From Rhexocercosporidium sp. MPI-PUGE-AT-0058 (taxonomy: Eukaryota; Ascomycota; Leotiomycetes; Helotiales), in contig JAGTJL010000014.1 of the NCBI GenBank assembly GCA_020746875.1, forward strand, positions 992,001 to 1,056,000: DNA of 64,000 bases, in the 5' to 3' direction. Below are positions 24,820 through 39,420 of this stretch, in pieces (the stretch's first letter is position 1; every line of letters begins with the position of its first letter). The translations under genes and the position numbers were made by a program. Below the pieces are notes generated by a model. That model searched no databases and was not told the origin of the DNA. It saw only the letters and a program-made list of their open reading frames with translations.

Positions 24820-26057
24820 TCAGAAATCATCAAACATGCCGTCTAGCTCGTCCAACTCAACATTCTCAGGACTGCGCATATCCCAATCCGTCGAAGCTTC
24901 CGTCCACATATCGTGGGAATCCTCAAAGGGACGCTTCATCGTGCTGAAGGACATGGTATTCACCGTCGGTTTCATGGCAGGACTGCTGGTAAAGACTGAA
25001 GAGTTCAGCACGTTCAGATTCCGAGCTTCGCCGAACAGGGAGTCGGCCTCCAGGTTCTTGGTCGGGTGGTCCGTCATTTCCGATGGGACTCCACTCATCT
25101 GGATGTCAGCGCTCAACTTGCGCTTCTGCATCCCTCTAGCCGTTTGTGTGAACTCCTTCTCGTCCTTCTCGAGGGGTGGCGACGTCGCACGGTGATTCCG
25201 TGGTGCTTCGGTCGGTCGGCCAGAGAAGGACCCTGTGGGTGTTGGTGGCGTTGCCATGTCGTCGTCGTCGAATTCAGGGGAGGAGAGGTCGACCTCGGGG
25301 GACGGGGAGAGCTCTCTTCTTCGTTCTGCGTCGGCTTCGTCGGATCGGGAGGCTGCGCTTGATACTGATGGCGAGATGATGGCTCTCGATTGGAAGTGTA
25401 CTGTCGAAGGGTCGGGTATAGGCTGATGGGGATATGTTGTCAGGTAGAAATAGGTTCTTCGAGGATGTATTGTCTCTAACTCCTTTGCCACTGGACATGG
25501 CGCAAGTGCTGTCCATGATCGCTTCAAGTATGAGGAAAGTCGGGAAGAAATGATCGCAGATGGGTTTGCAGACCTGCGCAAGTTAGTTCTTGTCTCGATG
25601 ACTTTCACAGAACGGAAAGAACTTACTGCTCCACGATTTTGACGCTCTGAGAAAGTATCGCAGCCAGTTCTTTCACCAGATGAGGCCTATTACCGGTCTT
25701 CTGTAGCAAAACAATAACTCCCTCTACAATCTCGTCATTTATCCCCTCCAAATCAATCTCTCTTGGCTTGACCTCATCCTCCAAATCATCTGTCTCGGCC
25801 TCTGGCGACGGTGGCGGGGTGTTCTCGTACTTCAAAGGGGCTCGTTTTGGTGGAGGGGACATCGACGGCGACTCCTCATGCGACCTCTTTAATTTTTTGG
25901 AGGGAGGACTTTCAGAATTTGGGCCGGCAGAAGGCGGTGAGAGTCGGGCGGCCGCTCTGGAAGCATGAGTGACAGGTAAATGTATGCCTAGAGATGGCAA
26001 CGAAAGCGACTTTCGTCGAGTGTTATATGGCATCGCTGCTTTCTGTTCGGAAGTCAT
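24820..26057 (-). CDS. GDS1-type winged-helix protein
   Basis: Nuclear, presumably DNA-binding, regulator of the fungal GDS1 winged-helix family (yeast Gds1 is linked to mitochondrial function). Two exons, 26057-25627 and 25573-24820, sum to 394 aa. The N-terminus MPYNTRRKSLSLPSLGIHLP is typical of the family, followed by a Pro/Ser/Lys stretch with a likely nuclear signal (PSKKLKRS). The winged helix spans about residues 100-195: INDEIVEGVIVLLQKTGNRP, VKELAAILSQSVKIVEQ, then across the intron ANPSAIISSRLSSYLKRSW and RRTYFYLTTY. The acidic, Ser-rich C-terminus ends DELDGMFDDF, resembling an activation tail. An upstream in-frame ATG at 26156 would add 33 residues. Confidence 0.87.
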
Positions 26058-29000
26058 GGTGAATATGAATATTGATGGTGTTGCGACAGGAGAATTATCG
26101 ATATCGTGTGTTGCCCGGGACGGAGGGATGCGTGTGTTTGCGACAGAGGCAGGCAAGGCAGATGTAGAGGCAAAGGTAGGCTGGGCTGGGGCTGGCTGGG
26201 TTGGTGCAGATGGAGGATGGTTTGTTGTGTTCCTGCACGGTGATCGTCGTAGCGTAAAGGGAGCGACGGGGTAATTGCTGGAGGCGGTTTCTATTGGGTC
26301 GCAGGGAGGTGCTTCGGAATGGGATGCAGGATGGCGTGGTAGTGATACAGGGCTGGGGGGGCAATTAAACGTTCAGGGATACGCATGCACCGAATGTGGT
26401 CGTCGGTCGGTCGGTGGAGTTGAGTAAGAGGGCCCCGCAGGTTTTCTACTTCTCTCCTGTAAATGAGGAAGAGGGAGGAGAGATGGTTGTATGGTTGTGT
26501 GGATGTTCGAAGGCTGCTTGCTTGCTTTGCTTGTTTAGTCTCGACTCGACGACCAGGCCGAGCAGACCTACCTTGACTTAGGAGCGAGCAAACGGGGGCG
26601 GGCGTTTGGAGGCGGTAAGGATGCAAGGTTGATGCAATGCAATGCACTACAACACCGCTATTTCAGGAGCTGGTACTGTATGGGACAGTACTTTGTGAGT
26701 GTGGTATGTTATGGTAGAGTAGTGTAGGCAGACAGGAATGCCGTGGTATGCGATTGTGATACACGGCGAATGGGCGGGGAGCAGGCAGTGGTGAGATGAC
26801 TGTGATACGGAATCCTGTTTATCTGCTACCGGAAAGGAGGGATGATGGATGGATGGTAAAGTCGTTGCCTGCACGACCGAGTATGTTGTACAATACAAGT
26901 CGAATTTCGAGGTTATGTTTGATGTTGATGTTGAGGCAATGATGCTGGCTGGCTGGCTGGCTGGCAGACAGAGGATCTCGAGGAAGTGTTGGTAGTGAAA
27001 TTGCAAGTTGGTGATGGAGGGATGTGTAGCTCAGAGTAGATAGATGGTAATGATGAGGTCTGAGGCCCGGGTTTCAAGGTGTGTTGAAGGGTTGGTTGGT
27101 TGGATGGTTGGATGGCGGCGAATGGGGTGCAGGACGAACGAGTCAAGAACCACCCGCCAGAGCCAGAGGCAGCGCCAGGGGGAAAAGCAGGCGATAGCGC
27201 GCAAATTCAAATCCAAATTCAATTAGCGGCCAACGGGCCTGACCAAAGAGTCCAAAGAGTCCAAAGCAGGAATATTAGCTGTCTTTTTCCTTCGTTAGTA
27301 TCGTATGTCTAGCAGGGGCCCGCCTTTAGGGGGAGCCGGGCGGGCTTGACTTGGTCTCTACTTACTTAAGTAGTACTTCCTTCGTGGCGGGCGGCCAGAG
27401 AGCGAGCGCGCCATGGGCATCCAGTGGCATCCAGCGACAGCCAGTGGCAGGCAATGAACTGCTCGATGCAGGGGTGAAGGCTGCTGAATGAGCTCCATTT
27501 TGCTGGAACCGAGGGAGTTCTGCCGTTGGAAAACACCGTAGGGGAGCCGGGCTTCAGCTTACAGTAGTGAGGGTGGACCGACCGACGTCTGGGAACCTAA
27601 TTCTGAACGGAGGAAGAAGGTGGATGTCATGTCATGGTCATACTAAGTAAGTATTAGGGAATTCGCCCCCATATTCTATTGGGACGAAGATGTATGTTTG
27701 AATAATCTTGACGTTTCCTAGGGAATGAGTGCTATACGAGACAGTACTGTGTGTGAGAGAGTCTTATGGATCCACAACCTCAAGCTGTGCAAGTCTTTCA
27801 CCAACACAGATTTATGAAAGTGTGGAAGTGTGTGGGAGTGTGCATTGCATCAGCATCTCAGGGATCTCCATCACCATCGCCATCATCATCATCCATGGAA
27901 AAACGTCAGGTCCGAACTATTTAGATCCATTCATCTGATTGGTCGATAGCTAAGGGATGGACGATGGGCGACCCCAAAACGTAAGGGGGGTGTGAACTTT
28001 GTGAACCGTGTGGAAGCTGTGTGGAAGCTACTCCTTTGGAGGAGGGGGGATGATGGCAGGATGAATGTGACGACAGACCTTTGGAACTCCTAGGGCTCTA
28101 AAAATATAGTAGAACGAGAAACTTAACGAGTAATGGGAAAGTTTGATAACACCGGAAGCTCATGTTATCATTTAATCATACTTCAGTTCTACAGTACGAG
28201 TACTTCGTATCATACTACTGGAATAGATAAGGTTCGGAAATAAAAGATACCTCATGAGGGGTATGAAGTCAGAAGAGAAAACAACATGTCGAGTAATGTC
28301 CCCCCTCCTCCCCAGGCTTTCATCAAAGCCAAAGTTCTGTCTGCGGAAACAAGTATGCAGCTCTGCAATTTTCTACCGTGGAGGACTGCATTATCCGACA
28401 TTACGACATCACATCCGGGATTGTTGAACTCAAACTCTGTTTGCATCGCCAAAGCTCAAGTGTGTCTGGTTGGCGCTTGAGATGCACGCACATGCGAGAG
28501 TCAACGGTACTTGGTACTTCCGTCATCTTTTGGGAAGGCTGGGCTGGCTGTCATAAGCATCAAGAAAAGCAAAGGAAGTGACATCCAAAAGCGCATCTCA
28601 GAAGGAGATCTTATCCACCCTGAAGTCATAGAGCAGATTAGATCAGCTTCAGATCAACAAACTCCTCCGGATCATCATCCTATCCTACATCAAACTTTCA
28701 TTTATCCATAGCAACAGCAGTTCCTCTCCATCCCTTGGCAGGTAAGTACCATTCGCTGTTCAAAAGTCATGATTATTCCCTACCTAGTGCCAAGGTACTA
28801 AGCACATGAAAAGCTGCCCTCGTGTTGCCTCCTCCCTTCAGAGCAATCGATAACGTCAAGCTTCACTTAGGCCACCTCCTACGAAATAAAATGCTCCCTA
28901 ACCAAATATCCATCCCGAAACCAGACCCACAACTCTCGTCACATCTACAACCACTAATCCCCATCAGTCGCTAGCTCTCATCATCCCATGTGCTTGCTCT

Positions 29001-32000
29001 CCACCCAGACCTGGGATATGCATGCTCAATCCCTGCAGGTGCATGCCCCTGCACACCGATTAATTCTTTGTCGCTCGCCCAAAATTTTTTATTTTTTCCA
29101 CAACTTTTTCACAGCCTTGCCGTAAATGCCACAAGTGCCGTGCTATTCCGAAAGGGGGGAGCTTCGGACCCACTATCGAGCTTCCCCGCTGCGAAGTACG
29201 AAGGGACTTCTGTTGTCGAGGCGAGCTTCCATGGTGTCTGTCTGATGGTGGTGGTGGTGTTGATGATGAACACATTTGATGATTGCTTGATGGCAATGCG
29301 AACAGTGCGCGAGTAATGCAGAAGTAAAATCAATGCAAGAAATGCGATGCGTTGCAGCAACCAGAACTAGATCCTTCATCTCGCTGCATCTGCACCACAT
29401 CTGCTTTCTGACGTCGCCAAGCCTGCGCACCTCATCAGCAAGAAACACCAGCATCCGGATCTTCAAAAGTCAATTTGGACGCTCAGACAGGAACACCCAA
29501 ACCGAAGTCAACCGACAGAAGTATTGACTTTCAATTGAGCCTCTTGACTCGTGCTTTCAATACCGAACTTCTACCACGGAGATTTTTACATGTAGTATTT
29601 TCCCGTAGCAACGGCTTTCATATCAAGCACGAGGTATTAAAAAAAAGATATGTTTTGTTCCTTCGGTAAGTACTTCTATTTACCTCCGAAATCTCGCAGC
29701 CTTCACTCCGTACTTCCCGCAAGAGAAGAGTACAGTCACATCCAACCACCACATCACCATCACCACACACTCCAGAACTGGTAAATCAAGGGGGGTGGCT
29801 ATTTACTTGTCAGCCATCCAACAAAGCTCCCACCCATCCCATGCAGCCTAGCTCAACGGCTGCATAAGCTAGAGAAACCCTTCTCTTCTTTCTTTCGTTC
29901 GTTCGTTCTAGGCAAGGTAAGACAAGGCAAGGCAAACCCAAGATGCGTCATGCATGAAAGACATGAGGGCCTGCAGCAACGGCACAACCATCACCCACAA
30001 ATTTACAGCTCGTGCAAACAAAGCACAGTCAAAACAAAAAATTTAATCCAAGCGAGCAAAACGCGCCTACATTCCCCTCCCCTCCCTCACCGCCTCGAAG
30101 AATCGCTGGCAGAATGCCGGCCTCCCCCTCCCCTCCCCGCACTCATGAACACCACTATCACCACCACAAGCGTCCCATTCACCAGCTCCGGAGTCTGTAG
30201 CCCAATAAATCCAACATATAATATTATCTGCCCGCATAATCTTGATGTATGCAAGCACGCATGCATACCCACATGCATTCGACCGGCGCAAGTCTATACT
30301 CACTTTCTGCACTGCAAGTCAGTCAGTTATGCGATGCGAATTGTGAAATAGCGGTAAGAGAAAATATCTATTGGTCGGTTTTCTCGTTTATCTGTAGAAC
30401 CTAGGAAGGGAACGTAGAGTAAGTAGGTAGGTACTTTGTACTTCCCATCCATATCCAGACTCAGGAGTGAGTGTACTGTACGTGCTCAGCTCTTCAGGCG
30501 TGAGGAGGTTCAGCGAGCGGAAGGATATGCGAATCGGTACGGAGGTACATGAGGCTAAATCCCCATCACCACCCCAACGTACAGCTACTAATTACCACCC
30601 GAATAAATATCTGTTTATGTTTATTTATATGAGTACTCGCGTGAGGAAAATCACCCTCCAAGAATTACCTACAAATAATTTATCAAAACAACGCGAACCA
30701 ATTTCACCTCATTTTCTGCATCCTCACGAGATACAAGCGATCCACTCTAGCTAGTATCCCCTCCGCTCTTTCAAACTCTTAAAAAATATCTCACGATGCC
30801 TGCCATGTTTTGACCCTGTAGTGTATCTAATCTACCATACGAGAACATTACGTTACCGAGATCCCGAGAGTGGAGAGCTAGCTAGCTACCCGAGGTGTCG
30901 GGCAAGGCTGCTTCTGGAACTTCTACGGAGTACGGAGGTACGGAAGAGAGGGTACTTAATATGTGGTATGTTATTGATTGGGTAGGAGACTGAGAGGTGG
31001 AGAAAGGATATGGCGGTGGAAATGGAGATGGAGAAATTTTCTTCCTTTGTTTGCATCGGCTTTACACCGTACATGCCGGGATGGAATGGAATGAGATGGG
31101 ATGCAATCAGGCCAGGGGATGGAGTCCCCCATCTATAATTTATGGAACGCTGTGGCGTTTGGCAACGTCGTTGCCAAAATAACAGAACACATGATAAGTA
31201 AACAGAAGAGGAGGGAGGGGTTGAGAGGCAAAACTCCGGATCTGAAAATGGGGATCGATCACAACACCCTTTCTATTATCGGCTTATCGAGATCTTATCC
31301 TAGTGTACTATACTGCGAGCCACAGATCCGAGACGTGGGATGAGATGTCGAGGTGATGCGACGAGATGCTTAATCAAGCACGATGAACCAATCGTTAAAC
31401 AATCTCGAATCTCGACGCCATACAGATCCCTTGCAAGATGCATCAATCGGCACAGCATGCATACGTCTAAGACTACACACAGATCTAGATATCTCTTTTT
31501 CTGCCTTCCAATACCCAGATGGGAAGTAGTAAGCTCTCGTTATCATGGATATCTGCCTGCCAATAATACCGGTACCGAAATTCCCGTGCAGTCAGTCCAT
31601 TGCCTGTATCTCCTTGCCTCACATCCCTTACTGTACCGCATGGAAATCAGCTCAGCTGTTCGGATCGCTCGCTAGAGGCTTTTGTTTTCTTCGCCTCGTC
31701 TCGCGTGCGAACTGCATTGCTAAGTCCGACTTCTTTCGCCTTCCTTTCTTGTTCCTTTCCTCACACCACCAGACACCAATGAAAACAAAGACACTATTTC
31801 CTTTATTCTATCCTGCTCTGACTTCCTTCCTTTTCCTACAAGTTCAAGATTCCCTGGAAATTTGGAGGTGTCAGTCTCACATTCAGTCATCATTCACGGA
31901 TAGCTTTCGGCACCCCATCAACCATCTCGTTTTCTGACATCTAACTGATGTGTAAATACAGCACCGCTTCAGCCCTCAGCATCCCATATCTTTTCAAGAC

Positions 32001-32034
32001 CTTTATACATTCCCTAACGTCATCATCAGTGGTC
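26058..32034. other. Six-kilobase gene-free region upstream of the GDS1-type gene
   Basis: No gene is supported over about 6 kb. Small tandem runs occur: CTGG/GGCTGGCT near 26945-26966, GGTTGGTTGGATGG near 27090-27118, and CGTTCGTTCGTT near 29895-29910. Short CGTACTCCGTA-type palindromic patches appear near 30925-30950. The 26058-28000 part is probably a long 5' UTR/promoter of the minus-strand GDS1-type gene. I see no tRNA or rRNA signal and no ORF with domain-like content. Confidence 0.4.
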
Positions 32035-34327
32035 TTAATCATGCCCGTCGTTGCTACCGCCCATCAAAACATCAACACAACCCCGATGCTGCTTCCTGAT
32101 AGCCAAAGCTAGAGGCGTCCCCAAAAACCTCGTCTTCACATTCGGATCTGCCCCACTATCCAACAAGATATTCAGAACATCAACATGGTCCTTCTCCACC
32201 GCAGCATGCAAAGCCGTTCCCATCACTTCAGCATAATTACCAGCATCACTAGACAGCGCATCAATGTCCAAGCTCTCAATCTGAAGCAGTCGCGTCACGA
32301 TCTCAGTACGGCCACTTGTAGCCGCTAACCACAGCGTACCCTTCGGACGATTGGGATTAGCGCCAGCATCGAGCAGCATTTCGATGAGTTCTATAGAGCC
32401 GTTGGAAACAGCGACATGGAGTGGGCACTGGATTGGTTCGATGGGGTGGATGTCAAGGGGAGTAATATTTGGATCAGCTTCTTTATCGAGGAGATACCTC
32501 ACCATATCCAGGGCTTTGACTCTGCAAGCCTCTTGCAAGGCAGTTCCCCAGATATGAAAACTCGTGTTGACATTCACACCCGCCTCGACAAGCGTCTGAA
32601 CGATGGAGAGCTTGCCAGTATGAAGAGCGTAGTGCAGAAGACTATACTCGTTACGAGCGTTCCCGATTTTATTACACACATTTGGATCAGGAAGGTGTGC
32701 TAATACGAGAGCGAGGAGCGGTTCGTCCTGGCGGATGATGGCAGCGAGAGGTGCATTGCAGAACTTGGGATCGCATTGCCCATTGAACATCACGCTTGCA
32801 TCGGCTCCAGCTTCTTCGAGCAAGAAGCGAACGACATCTATCTTGCCCAAGCCGCACGCAACCGACAGAGGAGTCTGGCCATTAACGGCGTATGGTCCAC
32901 TGACATTGAAAGCGTTGATGTCGGTTTTGTGAGTGAAGTCTCCGTGCTTGGCTAGGCATAGTTTGACCATCTCAAGACTTTGTGCTGCCGCGTGCCAGAG
33001 CACACCGAGTTTCCCTGGGTCCGCACCAGCCTCGAGAAGGATTTTCACCAAGCTTGGCCGGTCATGCTTGATTGCTGATATGAGAGGCGAGATCTCATAT
33101 CCGCCGCCATCATCAGGATCAGCCCCAAAGAAGAGGAAGGTGAGGACAATCTCTTCTTGGTTCAAATTCACGGCAAGTTGCAAAGGCGTAGTTCCGTCTG
33201 GTGCTTTGGTTGTAACATGTACCCCTCGCTGTAGAACTTGGAGGACCATGTTCTTGTTCCCGGAGGTGATTGCTGAGAACAGGTCGTCGATGGATATGTT
33301 GATGGGGACTCTCTTACGGCCTGGACTTGGGCTTCTGGGTGGTCGATGGTGCCCACTTGCGAGAGTCTCTCTCTGGCTTGGGGGAGATGGAGCCTGGACG
33401 GTCTGCACTGATGAGGATTGACTAGGCTCATGCAACTTGCTGAGGGGTGTGGGGGACTTGGAGTCCTCTGAGGACAAGTTGTCACCGCTTACTGTCAAGA
33501 TTGAATCTGTTGCTTCGATTTTAGAGTCAGCAGGGAGGGTAGCCTCTTGTGAAGTCATCTCCTGGTCCAGACTGGGTTCGGTCGGCGAAAGAACAATCCC
33601 AGGGACCGCCGCTGGCTCCGATCTTGAGTCATCCACTTCCTCTTTTCCAGACACGGGTGCGGAGCTGATCTGAACACTTCTCTCTGTCCTTAACTCAGGT
33701 ATTTCCGCCGCGAGTTCAACATTCGTCGGAGCTGGGATTTCAGAGACCGCGTCAGCCGTATCGATACTGAGTTTCTCCAGACCTTGCTCCAGACACTCTA
33801 TGAGCTGATCACTCTGGCCTCTATCTCAAGATCAGCAGGCTCATCTCACTCTGACCTACTAGAAAAGCTCACACCAAGATGACCAAGAGTTGCACACTAA
33901 GTGTACTCTTCTGCCTCTCCAAACTCTGCTGAATCTTCACAATGTTATTCTCCTCCCTCACCCACCTAAACTTCCACCGAATAGCCCTCACATTCACAGC
34001 CTTGCCCCTCCCCTCCAAATCAGTGAAATCCCCAAACTTAAGCAGAACCTTCTGGAGGTTGACGACGGGTGTAGAACAACTCGTCACAATGGTTTTGAGG
34101 TTCATCTTCGCGTGGGTGGAGTATTGGATTCCCTTTGCGACGCTTTCATCAAGTCTGCTGGATGTCTGAAGTAGGATGGAAGAGAAGGCTTCAAAGTCTG
34201 TGGCGAGTGCTGTTACGGCGCCTTCTGCGTCGACGAAGCTCGATCGCATCTCGTTCAGGGATTTGCATAGTTTTAGACAGAGGTCGGCGAGGCCGGCCAG
34301 GGCACTTACTGCTGCTACGACTTCCAT
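32035..34327 (-). CDS. PigL_N-ankyrin repeat protein (NLR-like without a NOD)
   Basis: Two exons, 34327-33873 and 33820-32035, give 746 aa; the junction reads LLVILVGQSDQLIECLEQGL. Residues 1-150 match the helical N-terminal domain of fungal STAND proteins (PigL_N/HeLo-like): MEVVAAVSALAGLADLCLKL, then helices with ILLQTSSRLDE and WVREENNIVKIQQSLERQKS. Residues 150-325 are Ser/Pro/Glu-rich linker. From about 327 there are roughly twelve ankyrin repeats (e.g. GTALHAAVEKDHVDVLNILL, CPLHVAVSNGSIELIEMLLD) to the C-terminus. No P-loop or NACHT/NB-ARC lies between, so it looks like an NLR-style architecture without the switch domain. A role in signalling or non-self response is inferred, not shown. 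The start at 34327 suits the domain. Confidence 0.88.
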
Positions 34328-36696
<2,369 letters not shown>

Positions 36697-38562
36697 TTAG
36701 CTCGTGATCAACACCCTAACACCCTCACTCCCTTCTTTCACAAGCGGAAATAACCCATCCCCAACAATCTCCACATCCGACCTATCTGTCCCTACCAACC
36801 TCATAACCCCCCTCTCACCCCCTTACCCACCCCACCAATGGCCCCAAACACACCCGCAAACCCCAAATACAGCTCTGCCCACGCAAGCGTGATGCCCAAA
36901 CACGCCCTACTCCCCCCCGAGAAAGACGTCAGATACCTATCTAACCCCTTACTCTCCACCCACCTCTCAGGCTTGAACTCCTTGGACTCAGGAAAGATAC
37001 TCTCGTCATGATGTATCAGCACGCTAGTCATCGACACAGGCGTTCCAGGTGGGATGGACCACTCGTGGAATTGCAACGGTTTCTCGGGGTCAATCCTAGG
37101 GAGACGGAGAGATACCCCGTAGGATAGACGAAGAGATTCTTTGATGATACCTGTCAGGAAGGGGAGTTTCTCCAGCTGGCTTAGTACCGAGCTCAATGTC
37201 TCGCCATCGCGTTTGATAGTCGCTAGTTCAGACTTTAGAGTTGAGAGGATGTGAGGGTTGGAGAGAATGTGGAAGGATCCCACTGTCAAGGTCCAGGCTA
37301 CGGTGTGGCTACCTGCGCCGACGAGGGTGATGCCTTCGTCTGTGAGGCGGGTGGTTGTTTTCTCGCTTGGGGGGAGATCGCTTTCGAGGAGGGTGTGGAA
37401 GATTGTTGTTCCTGTTGTGGATTTGGTGCCGTGGTTGCGAACGTTTTCGATTAGACCTGCGAGGATCTTATATGGTGTCAGTGATGGTACATCTTCTGAC
37501 TAGTTCAAATTAAGGAATGTAAGTGACCGTGCCTTTTTCATCTTCTTTTGATCTGCCAGCGCCCCTACATGGTCTGTGACGAATTCGGGTAGGTTATCGA
37601 TGATGATGGGTATGACGGGGAAATGCTTGACCACAACGGTTGAACTAGCTGCTCCTAGTATCTTGTTGTGAAATGAGGGGTCAAAATTTTCTGCTTCAAG
37701 ACGACGTTCGCTCGTGCCGAAGAGGTATTCTGAAATCACATCTGGATTCGATCTTCAGCCAAAATTCTCTAATCTGATGCGTACGCTGGGGGTTTTACCA
37801 TTCGAGAATGCGGAAAACGCATGAAGAAGATTGACAGGCTTGCCTGTGTCTTTCAATTCCTCGAGTTTCGCAACTAGGACGTCGATCCGCTCCTGCAAAA
37901 GGGGAAGAAGTCTGCGAGCGCTCTGCTGGGAGAAGAATGGGTTCAGGGCTGCTCTTCGTTTGCGATGTAGGTCGTATGAAGGGCTGGTAAGAAGACTGCC
38001 TGGGAGTGTCATGGTTGCTTGAGGCAAAAAATTGTCAGCGAAGTACTTCCAAGAAAGGAAAAGAAAGGTGAATGTGTGAAGACTGGTTCGAGACATCCTC
38101 GGCGATGAAGACCCAACATCAACCCATCTTATTCAGCGCCATAATAATGACCAGACAGGAGAACTCACCCGTATGGTATGGATCGCGATTCCGTTTGCTC
38201 GAACCGCCTGCATAGATGGTGTGGTAGAAATCCGGATCTGAGACATGCAGTTCATGCGGATTGATACGGACAATTGGGCCATATCTCTCGTGAAGTTCCT
38301 GGATCTTGTAGAGGAAACATCCACGTTGGATGAGGTCGTAGTAGAACTCGTACCTGATGGTGTAAGTGAAGAGTAAAAAAGCCTGGTGGAGATTGGGCTA
38401 AACTGACCCATACGTCAAGGCAGCGAGTTTGGGACCAGGAAAGTGTGAGATGGGACTAAAATAAAGACGCCATATTCCCAGCGCGAAGGTATACAAGATT
38501 CCGACTGCCGCGAGAAGAGTCGAGGCCGTGATAATGCTCTGAAAAAGTGATGATGTAGCCAT
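36697..38562 (-). CDS. Cytochrome P450 (CYP58/CYP65-like group), 3' frameshift
   Basis: ER-anchored monooxygenase. Exons 38562-38414, 38353-38169, 38017-37799, 37741-37533 and 37466 onward. An N-terminal anchor (STLLAAVGILYTFALGIWRL) and the proline motif HFPGPKLAAL are followed by the I-helix AGSHTVAWTL, IIKESLRLSYG (ExxR), FKPERW (PERF), and the heme loop SFSGGSRACLG with its axial Cys. Two oddities: the fourth intron fits only with a GC donor (AAG|GCACGG), and a run of six C on the + strand (36807-36812) leaves the C-terminus one base out of frame, so FGAIGGVGKG ends early while the expected tail (TDRSDVEIVGDG ... GVRVLITS) continues to a stop at 36697 in another frame. If the run is mis-called the gene is intact. 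Substrate unknown. Confidence 0.82.
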
Positions 38563-39420
38563 CTCTGAGCTTGGGTGACGCTCAGGGTCTGAGAAGCTAT
38601 TTGAGAAGAGACAGAACAAAAGGTTGAGGACAACATGGGATGTGAGGTTTATATAAGGATCTAATCTCAGCCTTGTCTGATTTCCAAGCCAATAAATACG
38701 AAGAACATATCTGCTACTTGCCAGCAAGGTTCGGTGGAGGTTGACCAGAGTTTCCCCACAAGTGGCTAGCAGCTCGCACTGGAGACCAATAGTCTCGAGA
38801 GGAAGCAAGAGTACTCTGGAGGCTGAGCGGCAACAGCATATGTACATCCAGCAATGCAGATGGACTCCAAAGATACGATAAGTGGAATATTTACCCTTTC
38901 GCGAGAAGCGAAAACGGGGGTAAGTAGAATAGCCAATCATTTGCCCTGTCTAGGTTGTTGGCCAATGGATTCTGATCCATGTCAGATGGGTAAGCTGCAA
39001 ATCCGAGAGTGCATGGCCTTTGAAGCTTGGCGTAGAATCCTTTAGAGAGGAAAAAGGAGTAATGCTGACAGGTTATATATCGTGGCCAATGGTTTGCGGA
39101 AATATCCGGGCTTACCAAGTACTTGGTATCATCATTTGACGATTACCATCACGCTAAACTAAGTGGTCTAAGCAAGGTTCTTTCCTGGGTTCACGATCAC
39201 CACCTCTCTTCACAAAGTGAGTAAAAATAGGTCATAAATCTCTATATGCATCATCAAAGTATAATACAAACACAATCATTTCATCCCAAAAAAGTCTAGT
39301 TCATATAACGACTGACTGTCTAAAAAAACATCCTATCCTACACAGCCGTTCCATGCAATTTGCAGACCATTTATATGACCAATAGCCCAAATATCTCAAA
39401 GGTGAAGAAAGAAGGTAGGT
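38563..39420. other. P450 upstream region
   Basis: 858 bases: promoter of the P450 on the left and 3' flank of the Ala/Lys-rich gene on the right. No gene seen. Confidence 0.4.
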
